DNA of 64,000 nt from Notolepis coatsorum (GCA_963971535.1 OZ020592.1:123268116-123332115), one strand, 5' to 3'; shown: positions 1-11,389, numbered from the stretch's first letter. The notes: generated from the letters alone by a model not told the origin. Made by a program: numbers and translations.

Positions 1-600
1 ACAAGTCCCCGCCTCAGCGTTCTCTCCATCCACCTCGACATATGGTACTGCTGTAGCCATATGTGATGATAGATAGGCGGCCCGGTCCCACCCGCTGTGC
101 GTAGCCTCTGTGGAGTTGGGACATCGGACCCTGCACTACCCATGAGGCAATCGCACCCAAGGGGGGACCCCGACAGAAAAGGCCGGTTTGATACGGGGGA
201 AGCTGACATCAAACTAGGTGACAAAAGCTCCCCCACTGAACACCCCTCCAGAACATGCTGAGGAGTTGTTCTGCAGCTGGACATGCAAGGTGTGAAGCCC
301 CCATGGGTTCCTACACATCGTAGCCCTGCAGTGATATTACTACCACCCAAATCACGCGAGCCTGCCAGACCACTGCCGATCTTGCGGGAGTGGGAGGCAC
401 CAACGTGACACCCGGCCTGGCGAAGGCGAGGTCGGGGAAGCCCGCACTGTTTGCCTCAAAAAGGTATCGAGCCCCCGTGCTGACAACACTCGTAGTTGAC
501 AGACGTAACACCAGGCTCAACCAAACACAACTTATGGTGTGGGAGCCGCTTGACAGCACAACATTCTCACGGACAGACCCAAGCTCAGCCATCAACTGGG
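1..600. other. Unassigned sequence, no supported gene
   Basis: A 72-codon open frame on the plus strand (390-608) runs into a GATAA-type repeat and has no motif I recognise. The sequence ends abruptly where the repeat starts at 601, so it may be a fragment of an older mobile element. I see no promoter, RNA gene or splice pattern that would support a host gene. Confidence 0.3.
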
Positions 601-736
601 TAAGATAAGATAAGATAAGATAAGATAAGATAAGATATTCCTTTATTGATCTCCTTTCGGGCGTCATAGCAGCATGGGTGAGTGGGGGAGGGGAGGTAGA
701 AGTATGGACAGGGTAATAGAAGAAAGACATAAATAT
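601..736 (-). repeat. Retroposon 3' end with (TAAGA)n tail, reverse orientation
   Basis: A run of TAAGA units is followed by a 'tattcctttattgatc' segment and then a GGGGAGG-rich block with 'acagggtaatag'. The same layout occurs at 42739-43440, where the G-rich block is expanded into about 13 copies, and at 55415-55560. The opposite orientation, 'ggggatcaataaagg' followed by (ATCTT)n, is seen at 18947-19035. Together these indicate a dispersed non-LTR retroposon family whose 3' tail is the simple repeat. No coding sequence remains here. Confidence 0.6.
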
Positions 737-1010
737 AGGCAATAAAATGTAATAATACTATATCTATATCTGCACGTATCCTTAGCTACTCTTCCTAGTT
801 ACACTGCTGGCCAGTATGACTTACTACCATAGTGTATTTATACCTGTATCACTGTACATATTAATACTACAACTCTATACATACATGTGATTAGCACTAT
901 TACTCAGTAGTACTCATTTATATATTTTTATACCCAGTTGAATCACCTGTACATTCTATAGGGCTATTGCACTTTACTGTTGCAGTCTGGTTGGATGCCG
1001 TAAGATGGGC
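737..1010 (+). repeat. LINE 3' untranslated fragment
   Basis: The stretch containing 'ctgctggccagtatgactt', 'tgtatcac' and 'ttgcactttactgttgc' is repeated in two pieces elsewhere: 31920-32225 and 33784-33860. In the latter it leads to a retroposon-like end ('tgatgacaatacattttaatc'). It is therefore a dispersed 3' untranslated segment rather than host sequence. I do not know the exact family. Confidence 0.45.
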
Positions 1011-1079
1011 AACACATAGGAACATAAAACAAAGCGGGGCTCGCAACTCACTTGTTGTTCCAAGGTGTTTAATTGACAA

Positions 1080-1545
1080 AAAGGCAGTAGATATGACGCG
1101 GGATGCGACAGCGTTAGCGAACTGTTCTGCATGTTTTTCCATTGGGTTTATCTCTTTTTCTGGAGGGGAAACCCTTGCGAGCACAGGGGGAAAACAAGCA
1201 AACTCCACACAGAAAGGCCCGGGAGAAACCCCACCTGGGTACCTGGCAACCCGGCAACCTGGTCCCCAAGCGGGAATCGAACGAGGACCTTCTTTTATTT
1301 TTTTATTATCTTTATTAGCATTTTACAGATTTTTTCTGGCCACGCAGGACCGACAGAGGAGAGAGGGAGAACGGGAGGAGAAGAAGGGAAGACATGCGGC
1401 AAATGGTCACCGGGTGTGGGAAGCGAACCCGGGACGACCGCTTCGCGACTCAGCGCGCTATATGGTGTGCTACTGGAGCGCCCCGAACCCAGGACCTTCT
1501 TACTGTGAGGCAACAGTGTTAACCTCTACACCACCGTATGTATAT
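1080..1545 (-). repeat. Older dispersed repeat split by a tRNA-derived SINE
   Basis: The flanks read as one repeat ('caaactccacacagaaagg', '...gggaatcgaac', then 'aggaccttcttactgtgagg'). This resembles a common fish repeat ending in 'aacctctacaccacc'. It is interrupted at 1295-1483 by a younger SINE, and the target sequence is duplicated on both sides of that insertion. Confidence 0.5.
1295..1483 (-). mobile_element. tRNA-derived SINE with target-site duplication
   Basis: On the minus strand the head reads GGGGCGCTCC... with an A-box-like 'TAGCGCGCTGAG' and a B-box 'GGGTTCGCTTCCC'. The body follows and ends in a T/A-rich tail at 1295. The flanks 1278-1294 and 1484-1501 are near-identical copies of 'cgaac(c/g)aggaccttctt', which is a target-site duplication. 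A related copy lies at 56611-56830. The A and B boxes indicate RNA polymerase III transcription. Seen: boxes and duplication. Inferred: retroposition by a partner LINE. Confidence 0.75.
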
Positions 1546-1550
1546 CTATC

Positions 1551-1704
1551 GCAATTTAATTTAATTTAATTTAATTTAATTTAATTTAATTTAATTTAAT
1601 TTAATTTAATTTAATTTAATTTAATTTAATTTAATTTAATTTAATTTAATCTATTCTATTCTATTCTATTCTATTCTATTCTATTCTATTCTATTCTATT
1701 CTAA
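1551..1704. repeat. Adjacent (AATTT)n and (CTATT)n microsatellites
   Basis: A pure pentanucleotide AATTT run (about 1551-1650) changes without a gap into a CTATT run (about 1651-1702). Confidence 0.95.
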
Positions 1705-1931
1705 TCGAATCGAATCTAACTAGCATCCTAAAATGAGACACGATGTACCATACAGTGTGTATATCATGCTTTCTGACATGCCACCCAGGACGGCAGGCCA
1801 GGCTGCCATGTGTCATGACCTGACCGCTCACACCTGCCAGCAACTCGGCAGCGCTCCTGACGTCTGTGTGCTTGCTGCGTTACCGTGACGACCCTTGGAG
1901 TTCCCGGCGTGAGGCTGGCCTCGTACTGTAG

Positions 1932-1932
<1 letters not shown>

Positions 1933-2024
<92 letters not shown>

Positions 2025-2038
2025 CTCTCTCTCTCTCT
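1933..2038. repeat. (CT)n microsatellite
   Basis: About 105 bp of CT dinucleotides with one 'ccg' interruption. It directly abuts the (TTCAA)n tail of the minus-strand LINE that starts at 2039. Confidence 0.95.
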
Positions 2039-2969
2039 CAATTCAATTCAATTCAAATGGGCTTTATTGACATGGGAAACATACGTTTACATTGCCAAAG
2101 CCAAACAAAACAAAACAATCAAACAGAGAAAACAAAAGAAATCAGTACATTACAGAAGGAATTTCTTGTACAGTCTTTATGGTGGTTGCATTCCGTTGGA
2201 TGTCCGTTTCTTGTTACAGCAGCTCACAAAATGTTCCATGTTTTCAAAGTCTCTTTGGGTGTTTGCAATTTGTGGGAAGTATATGTCTCTGATGTCTTGG
2301 TATAGTGCGCAGGTTGTTAAGAAGTGGTGTTGACAGAATCCGGCTATAGGGCGACAATAATGTGGTCAAGAGGCATGGTTTCTATCTTTAGCCTGTAAAC
2401 GGCGTGGTTTATTCATTCACATGGTATGAGCAGCAGCACATGAGTTTTCCTCTCACTAAGAGGCTGGTGGAGAAAGAGATAGAGGGGGAGGAGACATCTC
2501 TATTTATACTCGCCACCTGGTGGTATCAGGAGTGGCTCTGCCTAGAGCGCCCTCTAGTGGAAACAGTTATATATGCAGTTAGACAGTTACTAACAATCCT
2601 ACATAGAACCTCTAACCTTAACAAGTGGAGCTCGGTTTCCACCTCATCTTGTGTGCAGTGGGTGCATAGTCTGTCTTCGCTTGGGAGCCAGGTCTGCCTA
2701 TGGCGGCCTTTCTCGATGGCTAGGCTGTGCTCGCTGAGTCTGTACCTAGTCAAGGATCTTCTTAGTTTTGGGTCAGTCACAGTGCTCAGGTATTCTACCA
2801 CTGTGTACTCTCTGTTTAGGGCCAAATAGCATTTCAATTTGCTCTGGTTTTGGGTTGTTTCTTTCCAATGTGTCAGATAGTTTTATTTTAGTTTTCTTAT
2901 AATTTGATTTAGTCCAGTGTGGTTTCTGTCTGGTGGCTCTGCTTGTGTTTGTGAGCAGAGTCCCAGAAC
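2039..2969 (-). mobile_element. 3' part of the large minus-strand LINE (tail, 3' UTR, C-terminal coding)
   Basis: On the minus strand this is the 3' end of a non-LTR retrotransposon, ending in a (TTGAA)n tail at 2039-2055. The coding part (about 2526-2837) gives a decayed C-terminus with the motif YRLSEHSLAIEKGRHRQTWL followed by cysteines. A second copy of the same C-terminus lies at 4827-5040. The rest of this LINE continues at 5455-5596 and 8913-14300; the breaks are later insertions. The evidence for one element is the exact target-site duplication of the hAT element at 2962-2969 and 5447-5454. Confidence 0.75.
2526..2837 (-). pseudogene. LINE ORF2 C-terminal remnant
   Basis: About 100 codons on the minus strand encode a basic segment with an arginine/histidine-rich block and a CxxC pattern (LCTHC), a form seen at the C-terminus of LINE ORF2 proteins downstream of the reverse transcriptase. 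It lacks a start consistent with a separate gene and is continuous with other pieces of the LINE once insertions are removed. It is not expected to be functional. Confidence 0.65.
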
Positions 2970-3007
2970 CAGGGCCGCCTCAGGGGGTGTGCGAGCAGTG
3001 TTGTCGC

Positions 3008-3085
3008 ACAGGGCCTCGCGGGAAGGGGGGCCTCGCACAAAAAATAAAAAATAAAAAATTGCGAGGCCCCCCTTCCCGCGAGGCC
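3008..3085. repeat. Short foldback inside the hAT element
   Basis: 'cctcgcgggaaggggggcct' is followed, after an A-rich loop ('caaaaaataaaaaataaaa'), by its inverted copy, giving a hairpin with an arm of about 30 bp. It lies about 40 bp inside the left end of the hAT element. Confidence 0.8.
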
Positions 3086-3736
3086 CTTTTTCATCACAGA
3101 CCTAAAATCTAGTTTTGCTTATATGCTTATATATTTCACATTAGACACGTTTGTAGAATGTGTCTGACTTGTTCCTGGCTCTGCGGCTCTGCAGCAGACA
3201 TACTTACTATTGGAGCTCTGGGGCTCTGCAGCAGACATACTATTGGTTTCAACGAAGGGAGGGGTTACATGTGTACAGTCGGCCGGCGTGCGTCAGCTGC
3301 GTTTGACTATTTCGTGCGTGCAGCATTGGAGGTTATGCTTATGCCAGCCAAGAGGAAGAGGACGGTCGTTCGGCAGACGGACTGTAGATGAAAGTTGTTG
3401 CATGTTAGACAGTTCAGTCAGGCTAGCCATGTCGGCTTAGCTAAAGGCAGGGACAGCTAGTTAGCTTTAGCTACATTATAATATCGAGTGCTAACGTGTG
3501 GTTCAGTCGGGATAGCCATGTCGGCTAGTAGCTAGCTTAGCTAAAGGCTAACTAGCGTTAGCTAACCTAGCGAGAGCGCGTGCAGCATAGTTATGCCAAT
3601 ATGAAGAGGACGGTCGTTCGGCAGATGAACTTCGTCAACTCCACGCGGTTGTCTCCATCCTCTTGGACGTTTGGTGAGTTTTTAATGCGCTCTATTCTAT
3701 TCCCGCCGTGGATATATCTCTCTCTCTCTCTCTCTC

Positions 3737-4205
3737 TCGGGCCGGCTAGCTATCGTGGCTAAAGCTAACGTTATGTTGGCTAACGTTATGTTGAGCCAAG
3801 CGGGCCGGCTAGCTAACGTAGCTAACGTTATATTGAGCAAAACGGGCCGGCTAGCTGTTGTAGCTAATGTTATATTGAGCCAAAGCGGGCCGGCTAGCTA
3901 ACGTAGCTAACGTTATATTAAGCCAAACGGGCCGGCTAGCTGTTGTAGCTAATGTTATATTGAGCCAAGCGGGCCAGCTAGCTAACGTAGCTAACGTTAT
4001 ATTGAGCCAAACGGGCCGGCTAGCTGTTGTAGCTAATGTTATATTGAGCCAAGCGGGCCGGCTAGCTAACGTAGCTAACGTTATATTGAGCCAAACGGGC
4101 CGGCTAGCTGTTGTAGCTAATGTTATATTGAGCCAAAGCGGGCCGGCTAGCTAACGTAGCTAACGTTATATTGAGCTAAACGGGCCGGCTAGCTGTTGTA
4201 GCTAA
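3737..4205. repeat. Minisatellite, about 42-bp unit in alternating pairs
   Basis: About 11 units begin 'gggccggctagct'. Two versions alternate, one with 'aacgtagctaacg' and one with 'gttgtagctaatg', so the higher-order unit is about 84 bp. Each contains palindromic TAGCTA and AACGTT elements. Confidence 0.9.
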
Positions 4206-4478
4206 CAGTGTGTACCTGGTGTCAGTACCTGGCTACTCTATTTGCAGTTAGCCTATTTAGCTGATGTCGGCTGTTGGCTCCTTGCTACTTTGTTTTCTCT
4301 GGTATAGACCCTCTTCTCTTTGGATTTAAGTGTTGTCTTTCTCCTTTTGCATCTATGTATATTCATGTTGCCTTTGTGAAGTTATCTTTTCCTTCTGTTT
4401 TGTTCTCCCATTAAAAGTTGAATATCCTTTAGGGGCTCATCTTAGCTGTCTTGCTTATCTCTCTCATACATGCTCTCT

Positions 4479-4510
<32 letters not shown>

Positions 4511-4685
4511 CATGCTCTCTCTCTCTAACACACAAACACACATGCTCTCTCTCTCTCTCTCTCTTTCTAACACACACAGACATGCTCTATATCTCTCTCT
4601 AACACACAAAATGACATGCTCTCTCTCTATATATTTCTCTCTCTTTCTAACACACACAGACATGCTCTATCTATCTCTCTCTCTT

Positions 4686-5075
4686 CAATTCAAATGGGCT
4701 TTATTTCACATTCTTGTATTTCTCCCAGTAGGTATGGGAGTTTTGAGTTATTGTCCATGTTTTCAAAGTCTCTTTGGGTGTTTGCAATTTGTGGGAAGTA
4801 TATGTCTTGGTATAGTGGGCAGGTTGTTAAGAAGTGGAGCTCGGTTTCCACCTCATCTTGTGTGCAGTGGGTCTGTCTTCGCTTGGGAGCCAGGTCTGCC
4901 TATGGCGGCCTTTCTCGATGGCTAGGCTGTGCTCGCTGAGTCTGTACCTAGTCAAGGATCTTCTTAGTATTGGGTCAGTCACAGTGCTCAGGTATTCTGC
5001 CACTGTGTACTCTCTGTTTAGGGCCAAATAGCATTTCAATTTGCTCTGGTTTTGGGTTGTTTCTTTCCAATGTGT

Positions 5076-5076
<1 letters not shown>
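4686..5076 (-). mobile_element. Second LINE 3'-end fragment inside the hAT element
   Basis: The segment is near-identical to 2230-2870 but with internal deletions. It shares the 'tttcaaagtctctttgggtg' block and the same C-terminal coding (4827-5040, minus). It lies inside the hAT boundaries, so the hAT element captured or was hit by a LINE of the same family as the one it inserted into. The 3' tail is again TTGAA-like at 4686. Confidence 0.7.

Positions 5077-5140
<64 letters not shown>
5077..5140. repeat. (CT)n microsatellite
   Basis: About 60 bp of CT dinucleotides directly abut the LINE fragment. The following 5141-5330 holds short CT-rich and low-complexity sequence, and 5331-5395 an (ATT)n run then a G homopolymer of about 14. 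Confidence 0.9.
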
Positions 5141-5145
<5 letters not shown>

Positions 5146-5454
5146 ATCTGGCCTTGCTCTGGTGGAGGGTCAGAGGCATTGCCGGGTCTGTGCAGTGATA
5201 ACACTGTATATTGACTGTAGAATGGGAGCTCTCTCTCGCTCTCTCTCTTGCTATATGTTGACTGCATCATGCCCAGCCTCGGGCAGCACTATTATTTAAG
5301 AATATGTTGACTGTATGAAAAAAAATATATATATTATTATTATTATTATTATTATTATTTATTTGTTTACCTTTTAGGGGGGGGGGGGGGTGGGGGCTCG
5401 CGTTTAAATCTCGCACAGGGCCTCGCATTTCTTCCAGGCGGCCCTGCCCAGAAC

Positions 5455-5596
5455 CATCTGGCTGAGTGGGCATCTATCGAGGGTCTCTCTGTGGGTGAGG
5501 GCTATGGTGTGGAGTGTGTCTGGGTCACTTTCTTTTAGGTGATTGTGAATTTGAATGCTCTTTTTTGAATTTTGATGATTAGTTGGTATCTTCCTA
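5455..5596 (-). mobile_element. Middle piece of the large LINE between two insertions
   Basis: Minus-strand coding reads ...HTIALTHRETLDRCPLSQMV (about 5455-5560) in a LINE ORF2-like frame. It is continuous with 2969 on one side (hAT removed) and with 8913 on the other (TIR elements removed). Confidence 0.65.
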
Positions 5597-8500
5597 GTTA
5601 TAGTATCGTATAGCTCCGCTCTGCGTCTACTGGAATACACTCCCATATCAGTACTAGCACTGAATAAATCTTCACATGCACCTATATACACCCACTCGCC
5701 TGGCCACACCCCCATCCGCTCCTCTACATAAGCAGGGGTGTGGCCAGACTAACAGCTCCTTCCTTGTTTTCACCACCATCAAGTGTCTGTGTACACCACT
5801 TGCGTTTAGTGAAGGAGCTACGTTGAAGAGAAGGAGCTGTGTTGACATTATATCTTTATTTTCTCTCTCACTATTTTTCGAGGAAATACAGCGATAATGT
5901 CTTCGCCACCGGGGTGTCTAGAAGATGATGATCATTCTGACCTCCACCGGCATTTTCGTATTAGGGGCTCGCGTCGCTGAGCTAATCCCCGCCGGCATTC
6001 CTCCAGCTCTGCAGTTGGACAGGTATTACCTCCGGCTCTGCAGTTGGACTTTGCTTGGGAGGCGCTCAGCCATGTGAGGGCTAGCTGCCTCTCCGGGCGG
6101 GTGATGGTTTTGAGACGCAAGCGCCAGCTGTGTTGCTATGGGGGGAATGGCTGCACGACTTACGAAAGCCGGCTCCAGACTGGTACCCTTTTTTGCTGCC
6201 TCTTAGCAGCGTGGAGAGGGTTCTTGTTTGACGCCCACGTTACATGAGCTCCTCATCGGGAGCTTTGTTGCCTGGGACCGTATCCGAATCTGCAGTTCAA
6301 TCCCCCGGATCTCTGGACAAACGGTTACCCAGTGTCGTCGCGCGGGCCCGCCTTTCAAGATGTAAGTTAACCGGCGCGAGGGAGGTGAGTTTGGTGTTTC
6401 GTTATGAGAATATCCCCATGCTCAAGTCGGCTGCAGCCCATGAGGGACTTGTGCCGGCACCGCTGTGTCTGATAATCACCGTTCTGAAGACTGTGTTGAC
6501 TTCTTTTCCTCTTCTCTCTTTGGATGAGGAGAGGGACAGACAGCGGCTGTCTGAGTGTTGGCCTATATTGTGTTCTCACGTTGTACAGTTTCGGTTGTAG
6601 CTGCTTAGCTTGTGTCCTAGCTGGGTTGAGCTACCTGTTAGCCAGTTAGCTGTTTAGCTACGACGCTAGCTCTGTACGCTCGCTCGGCTGGGAACGTTAG
6701 CCTGATGCTACCAGTTAGCCTGGAGTTAGCTGTTAGCTTGTGCTACACCGTTGAACATTAGCCGTGAGAATAGCAGGCCATAGCACTCTGACTACGACGT
6801 CATCTTTGACAGAAGATGTAGTCGGCCCTGCACCATGATCGGCTGTTGGAGGGGGGCGTCTCGCCGGAGCCTCGCTCCGGCCTTAGCTTCTTTTGCCCCT
6901 CCAGCGAGGGCCTTCGTCAACGTGGAGACCAGCCTGTTGCGGTCTTCTCAGCCTGCATTCATTGGTGCATGTAAGGGTCCATTGGACATTTCCCCCCTCT
7001 TCCTTCCTTCCCCTTCCGAATGTTTTGTAATAACGATGTTTTTTTCAAAACGTATGTTGCTTCACTACATTTGGAGATGCGACATGTGCTGTGTGTGAAT
7101 TGTCTTGATCGCTGGTATAGCTTTCTCTCTACCTAGAAAACGGCGTTGTTTTTTACGTGAGTAAAAATGAACTGGGTTTTTGTTGTATGATGAGAGGTTG
7201 AGTGTGTTCATGTAACGTTAGACAACGTAGCTGAGCTCACAACTGGCTGGGTTAAAAACCCTGCAAAGCTATGCATAGTGGCATGTGATCGAGGGAGGAG
7301 TCCCTCTCTCAGCTTGTGATGACAATAAACAGGTGGCAAGTTTCACATATAAACAGGGCTGTACCTGTTCAAACAAGTCGTATCAGGGGTAAGGTGGTGA
7401 GGGGTGGTTTTTTCCCCAGTTTTCCCCTGGGCCCCCCCTCCCCTCAAACATGATTTTGTTTACAATATATTGTTTCACTATGTTTGTGGGGATACGGTGT
7501 AACCCCTCAGCTTCTGCTGGGGTTGTGCTCCTGCTTAGAGAGGCAATTTTTTTCTGAAGATTGTTTGGTCGCTGTCATGTGGACTTAGCAAGGCCTGTGA
7601 CCAGTACTTAATCGAGGACTTGTGTCTTCTCTCGTTATGAAAAACGGCGTTTCTCTTATGGTAGTGAGAGTGTACTTTCGCCTTTTTTGTTGTGATGGAG
7701 GGTTGTGTGTCGTTAAAATCCACAACTGGGTTAGGTGTTGGCTTACAGAAGTTACTTGTGGGGCGGCTTTGGCTCAGGGGTAGAGGGGGTCGTCCAATGA
7801 TCGAAGGGTTGGTGGTTCGAATCCCGCTCAAGCCCATGTCCATCCCATCGCCATTGTGTCCATGGGCAAGACACTTAACCTACTTGCCTCGTATGAATGT
7901 ATATGCATGTGAATGAATGTTGGTGGTGGTCGGAGGGGCCGTAGGCGATGATTATTCGCCACGCTTCCGTGAGTCTGCCTCAGGGCAGCTCTGGCTGCAA
8001 TTGTAGCGTACCACCACCGGTATGACTGTGTATGAACGAATAATGGACTTTGTGAAGCGCTCTGGGTGTCATGAAGAGCGCTATATAAATCCAAGCCATT
8101 ATTATTATTATTACCAGGGCCCTTGGCCCTCTCTTGGTCTGTGTTTTTCTTCCTTTAGGAAAAGGTGTAAAAATTCAGGTGGCAGGTTTGCACATGAGCC
8201 TATGTGAAGCTGTTACCTTGACAGGTATACATGCGCTTCATGTAGCACGCTATGACTGGTGTCATGGCTCTGCTTTGTCATTGCATCGTATCAGGGCTGA
8301 GGGGTCATGAGGGGGTGAACTGATAAACCCTCCCTCCCCGTTCGTTCCCTGGTGGCATGTGGGTTGCGCGTTTGTGTAGTCGTGGGTTCTTCTGTGGGGA
8401 GGTAAGTCCCACGGTCTGCTCACCCTGTGCGTTTGAGTTGCTAAACCCCTCTTCGCACAGTCGGATCCGATTCCCCCCCGTCCTCCACTAGGGGGGTCCG

Positions 8501-8625
8501 GGGGGCTCGGTCCTCCCCGGTTCTGATGGTTGTGGGGGGCCTCAGCGGGTACATTTGTCGAGCTTCCGCTTTGCTCAGCTCCTGTATTCCAGTAGACGCA
8601 GAGCGGAGCTATACGATACTATAAC
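5597..8625. mobile_element. TIR DNA transposon, 3.0 kb, no intact transposase
   Basis: The 43-bp sequence at 5597-5639 (starting GTTATAGTATCGTATAGCTC) is the exact reverse complement of 8583-8625. Subterminal sequence at 5640-5760 is shared, inverted, with the MITE at 8627-8912, so both belong to one family. The interior has short plus-strand open segments (for example from the ATG at 5897), a donor-like GTAAGT near 6362 and many stops. I see no transposase catalytic motif and cannot name the superfamily. It interrupts the LINE at 5596/8913. Confidence 0.75.
7758..8112 (+). mobile_element. tRNA-derived SINE with L2-type tail
   Basis: The head contains an A-box-like 'TGGCTCAGGGGTAGAG' and a B-box 'GGTTCGAATCCC' about 45 bp apart. 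The 3' part ends 'gaagcgctctgggtgtc...gagcgctatataaatcc' followed by (ATT)n. That stem-loop tail is the form shared by L2-clade LINEs and the SINEs they mobilise. The SINE lies inside the TIR element 5597-8625. Confidence 0.75.
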
Positions 8626-8626
8626 A

Positions 8627-8912
8627 TACGGTTATATCTATAACCATAGTTATATGAGTATAGTGACGCTCTGCGTCGGACTCACTGAGGACCCCGTGGT
8701 CTTCGCCTTGGTGGTGAAAGACTTGGGAAGGAGCTGTTAGTATGGCCACACCCCTGCTTATCTAGAGGAGCGGATGGGGGTGTGGCCAGGCGAGTGGGTG
8801 TATATAGGTGCATGTGAAGATTTATTCAGTGCTAGTACTGATATGGGAGTGTATTCCAGTAGACGCAGAGCGTCACTATACTCATATAACTATGGTTATA
8901 GATATAACCGTA
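8627..8912. mobile_element. MITE with 51-bp perfect inverted repeats
   Basis: The 51 bp at 8627-8677 and 8862-8912 are exact inverted copies; each carries the near-palindrome GACGCTCTGCGTC. The 286-bp element is non-coding. Its right half is the inverse of 5615-5760 in the neighbouring TIR transposon, so it is probably a deletion derivative of that family. It abuts the larger element with a single base between their inverted repeats. Confidence 0.85.
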
Positions 8913-10094
8913 CGTTCTGCTCTGCATGCATTATTTGGTGTTTTCCTTTGGGTGCGGAGAATGGATTTGCAAAATTCTGCATGCAGAGTCTCAATTGGGT
9001 GTTTGTCCCATTTGGTGAAGTCTTGGTTTGCAAGTGGGCCCCAGACTTCACAACCATATAGGGAAATCGGTTCTATGACGGAGTCTAATATTTTGAGCCA
9101 GATTTTGATTGGAATGTCTAACTTGATGTTCCTTTTTATGGCATAAAAAGCCCTTCTTGCTTTGTTTCTCAGGTCGTTTACAGCTTGGTTGAAGTTCCCT
9201 GTAGCACTGATGTTTAGGCCGAGATAGGTGTAGTTTTTTGTGGTTTCTATGGAAATTGTGTCTAGGAGGAATTTGTGTTTTTGTTGTTGTAGGCTGGGCC
9301 TTTTTTGGAATATCATAATTTTAGTTTTGTTTAGGTTTACTGTCAGTGCCCATGTCTGGGAGAATTTGTGCAGAAGTTCAAAGTGCTGTTGTAGCCCTTC
9401 TTTTGTTGGGGACAGCAGCACCAGGTCATCTGCAAACAGTAGGCATTTGACTTCTGTGTTTGCTAGGGGGATGCCAGGTGCTGCAGTTTGTTCCAATGTT
9501 TTTCCCAGTTCATTTATGTATGTTGAAGAGGGTTGGACTCAAACTGCACCCCTGTCTAACCCCGCGGTGTTGAGGGAAGAAGTCTGTGTGTTTTTCCTCA
9601 ATCCTCACAGCACATGTGTTGTTGGTGTACATTGACTTTATGAGGTTGTAGGTTTTCCCTCCAATGCCACTATCTAACAGTTTGTACAGCAGACCCGTGT
9701 GCCAAATTGAGTCAAATGCTTTTTGGAAGTCAACGAAACAGGAGTATACTTTGCTTTTATTTTTATTTATTTGGTTGTTGATTAGGGTGCTGAAGGTGAG
9801 AATGTGGTCTGTTGTACGGTGATTTGGTAGGAAGCCAATCTGGGATTTGCTCAAGGTATTGTTGTTTGTGAGGAAATGTATGAGTCTGTGGTTAATGATC
9901 ATACAGAGGATTTTTCCAAGGTTGCTGTTGACACAGATCCCACAGTAATTGTTTGGGTCAGATTTGTCTCCCTTTTTGTGGAGCGGTGTTATGAGTCCTT
10001 GGTTCCAGATATTGGGGAAGATCCCAGAGCTAAGGACAATGTTAAGGAGTTTTAGTATAGCCAATTGGAATTTGGAGTCTGTGAATATGATCAT
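8913..10094 (-). pseudogene. LINE reverse transcriptase domain, frameshifted
   Basis: Read on the minus strand, 10094-9510 encodes fingers and palm motifs (LITPLHKKGD, GFLPNHRTTDH, VDFQKAFDSIWH, then RGVRQGCSLSP). After a frameshift near 9500, 9496-8913 gives the catalytic FADDLVLL and the following KTKIMIF motif. This is the order of a LINE ORF2 reverse transcriptase, which copies the element's RNA at a nicked target. Frameshifts and stops make it inactive. The clade is uncertain; it is of the APE-endonuclease type. Confidence 0.85.
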
Positions 10095-11389
10095 TTCATT
10101 TAGGATACCATCCGATCCGCAGGCCTTCTTGGTTTTGAGTGATTTTATTTTGTCCTGTAGTTCTTGTAGTGTAATTGGGGAGTCTAGCGGGTTCTGGTAG
10201 TCTTTTATGGTTGACTCCAGGCTTTGTAGTTTATCTTGTATGTGTTTTTGCTGTTCATTATTTTGTAATGGGCTAAAGAGATTGGAGAAGTGGTTTACCC
10301 ATACGTCTCCATTTTGGATGGGAAGCTCCTTGTGGTGTACTTTGTTTAGTTTGTTCTAGTATTCCCAGAAGTTGTTTGTTTTTATGGATTCCTCTATAAC
10401 TTGTAGCTGGTTTCAAACATGTTGGTCCCTTTTTTTCTGACTGTGTTTTTGTAATGTTTCAGTGTTTCACTGTATTGGAGACGTGTGTTCTGGTTGTCTG
10501 GGTCTCTGTGTTTTTGGTTTGATAGGTTCCTTAATTTCTTCCTGAGATTTTTACAATCATTATCATACCATTTGTCATGCATATTTTTATTTTTCCTCGC
10601 TTTCCTATTTGAGGCTTTTAGGTAGGAAGCTGTAAGGTCAAATATGTTATTGAGGTTTTCTACCGCCCCGTTTACGCTTTTGCTGTTGTGTTGGAATTTA
10701 TTTTCCAGAAATTGGTCTAATTTGGATTGGACTTTTTGTAGCTTGATAGCGGATTGGAATGCTTCCATACTACTTTCTTTCAATTTGTAGTGTTTTTTAA
10801 TAGTGTGTAGTTTGTTTGGTTTTGTTATTTCCTGGTTGGGTGTTGATATATTCAGGTAGATAGTGGTTTTGCTATGGTCTGACAGGGGTGTTTGCTGGCT
10901 GACTGTGAACGCTCTGAGAGACTCTAAGCTGAGGTCAGTGATAAAGTAATCAACTGTACTGTTACCCAGAGATGAGCTATATGTGTACCTACCATAAGAG
11001 TCCCCTCTTTCTCGGTTGATGTAAGTTCCTTATTTATTTTTAACCAGATGAAAAAAGCTCCGGTTTTGATTAGCTTAATGGAGTGGGTTAGTTCTGATTT
11101 GTATTAGCATGCCTCCCGAGTCTCTCCCCTGTTTGACCCGTGTTAGCTTGGTGGATGGTACCAACAGCTCTCTGTAGTTTGCAGGGCAGCCAGTAGGACT
11201 ATTTCCTCTGTGCCATGTCTCTTGTAGGACCATGATGTCTGTGTTTGACATTTCTGTGATAAAATCTGGGTTTCTGCTCTTTGTTCCAAGGGTTGACCTC
11301 AGACCTTGTATCTTACAGCTTGAAATGGTAAAAGATTTGTATTCCATTGTCATAGTGTTATATTCCAGTGGTTTTGTCCTGGACCACAA
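10095..11389 (-). pseudogene. LINE ORF2 N-terminal part: APE-like endonuclease and linker, decayed
   Basis: At 11075-11389 the minus strand encodes the start of an APE-like endonuclease, with CKIQGLRS near the start and the motif VLQETWH, as expected for the metal-binding Glu of this fold. It breaks after NPLH. A basic linker of about 130 residues (10394-10783) precedes the reverse transcriptase. The intervening 10790-11070 has no long open frame. The protein would nick target DNA if intact; here it is clearly broken. Confidence 0.75.

Larger units (their letters stand above)
2970..5446. mobile_element. Non-autonomous hAT-type DNA transposon inserted in the LINE
   Basis: The element starts CAGGGCCGCCT at 2970 and ends AGGCGGCCCTG at 5446, a perfect 11-bp terminal inverted repeat of the hAT style. 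The 8 bp CCCAGAAC is present at both 2962-2969 and 5447-5454, matching the 8-bp duplication known for hAT insertions. No transposase frame is visible in its 2.48 kb. It carries a short foldback, a tandem array, a LINE fragment and a (CT)n tract. It would depend on a transposase supplied elsewhere. Confidence 0.85.
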
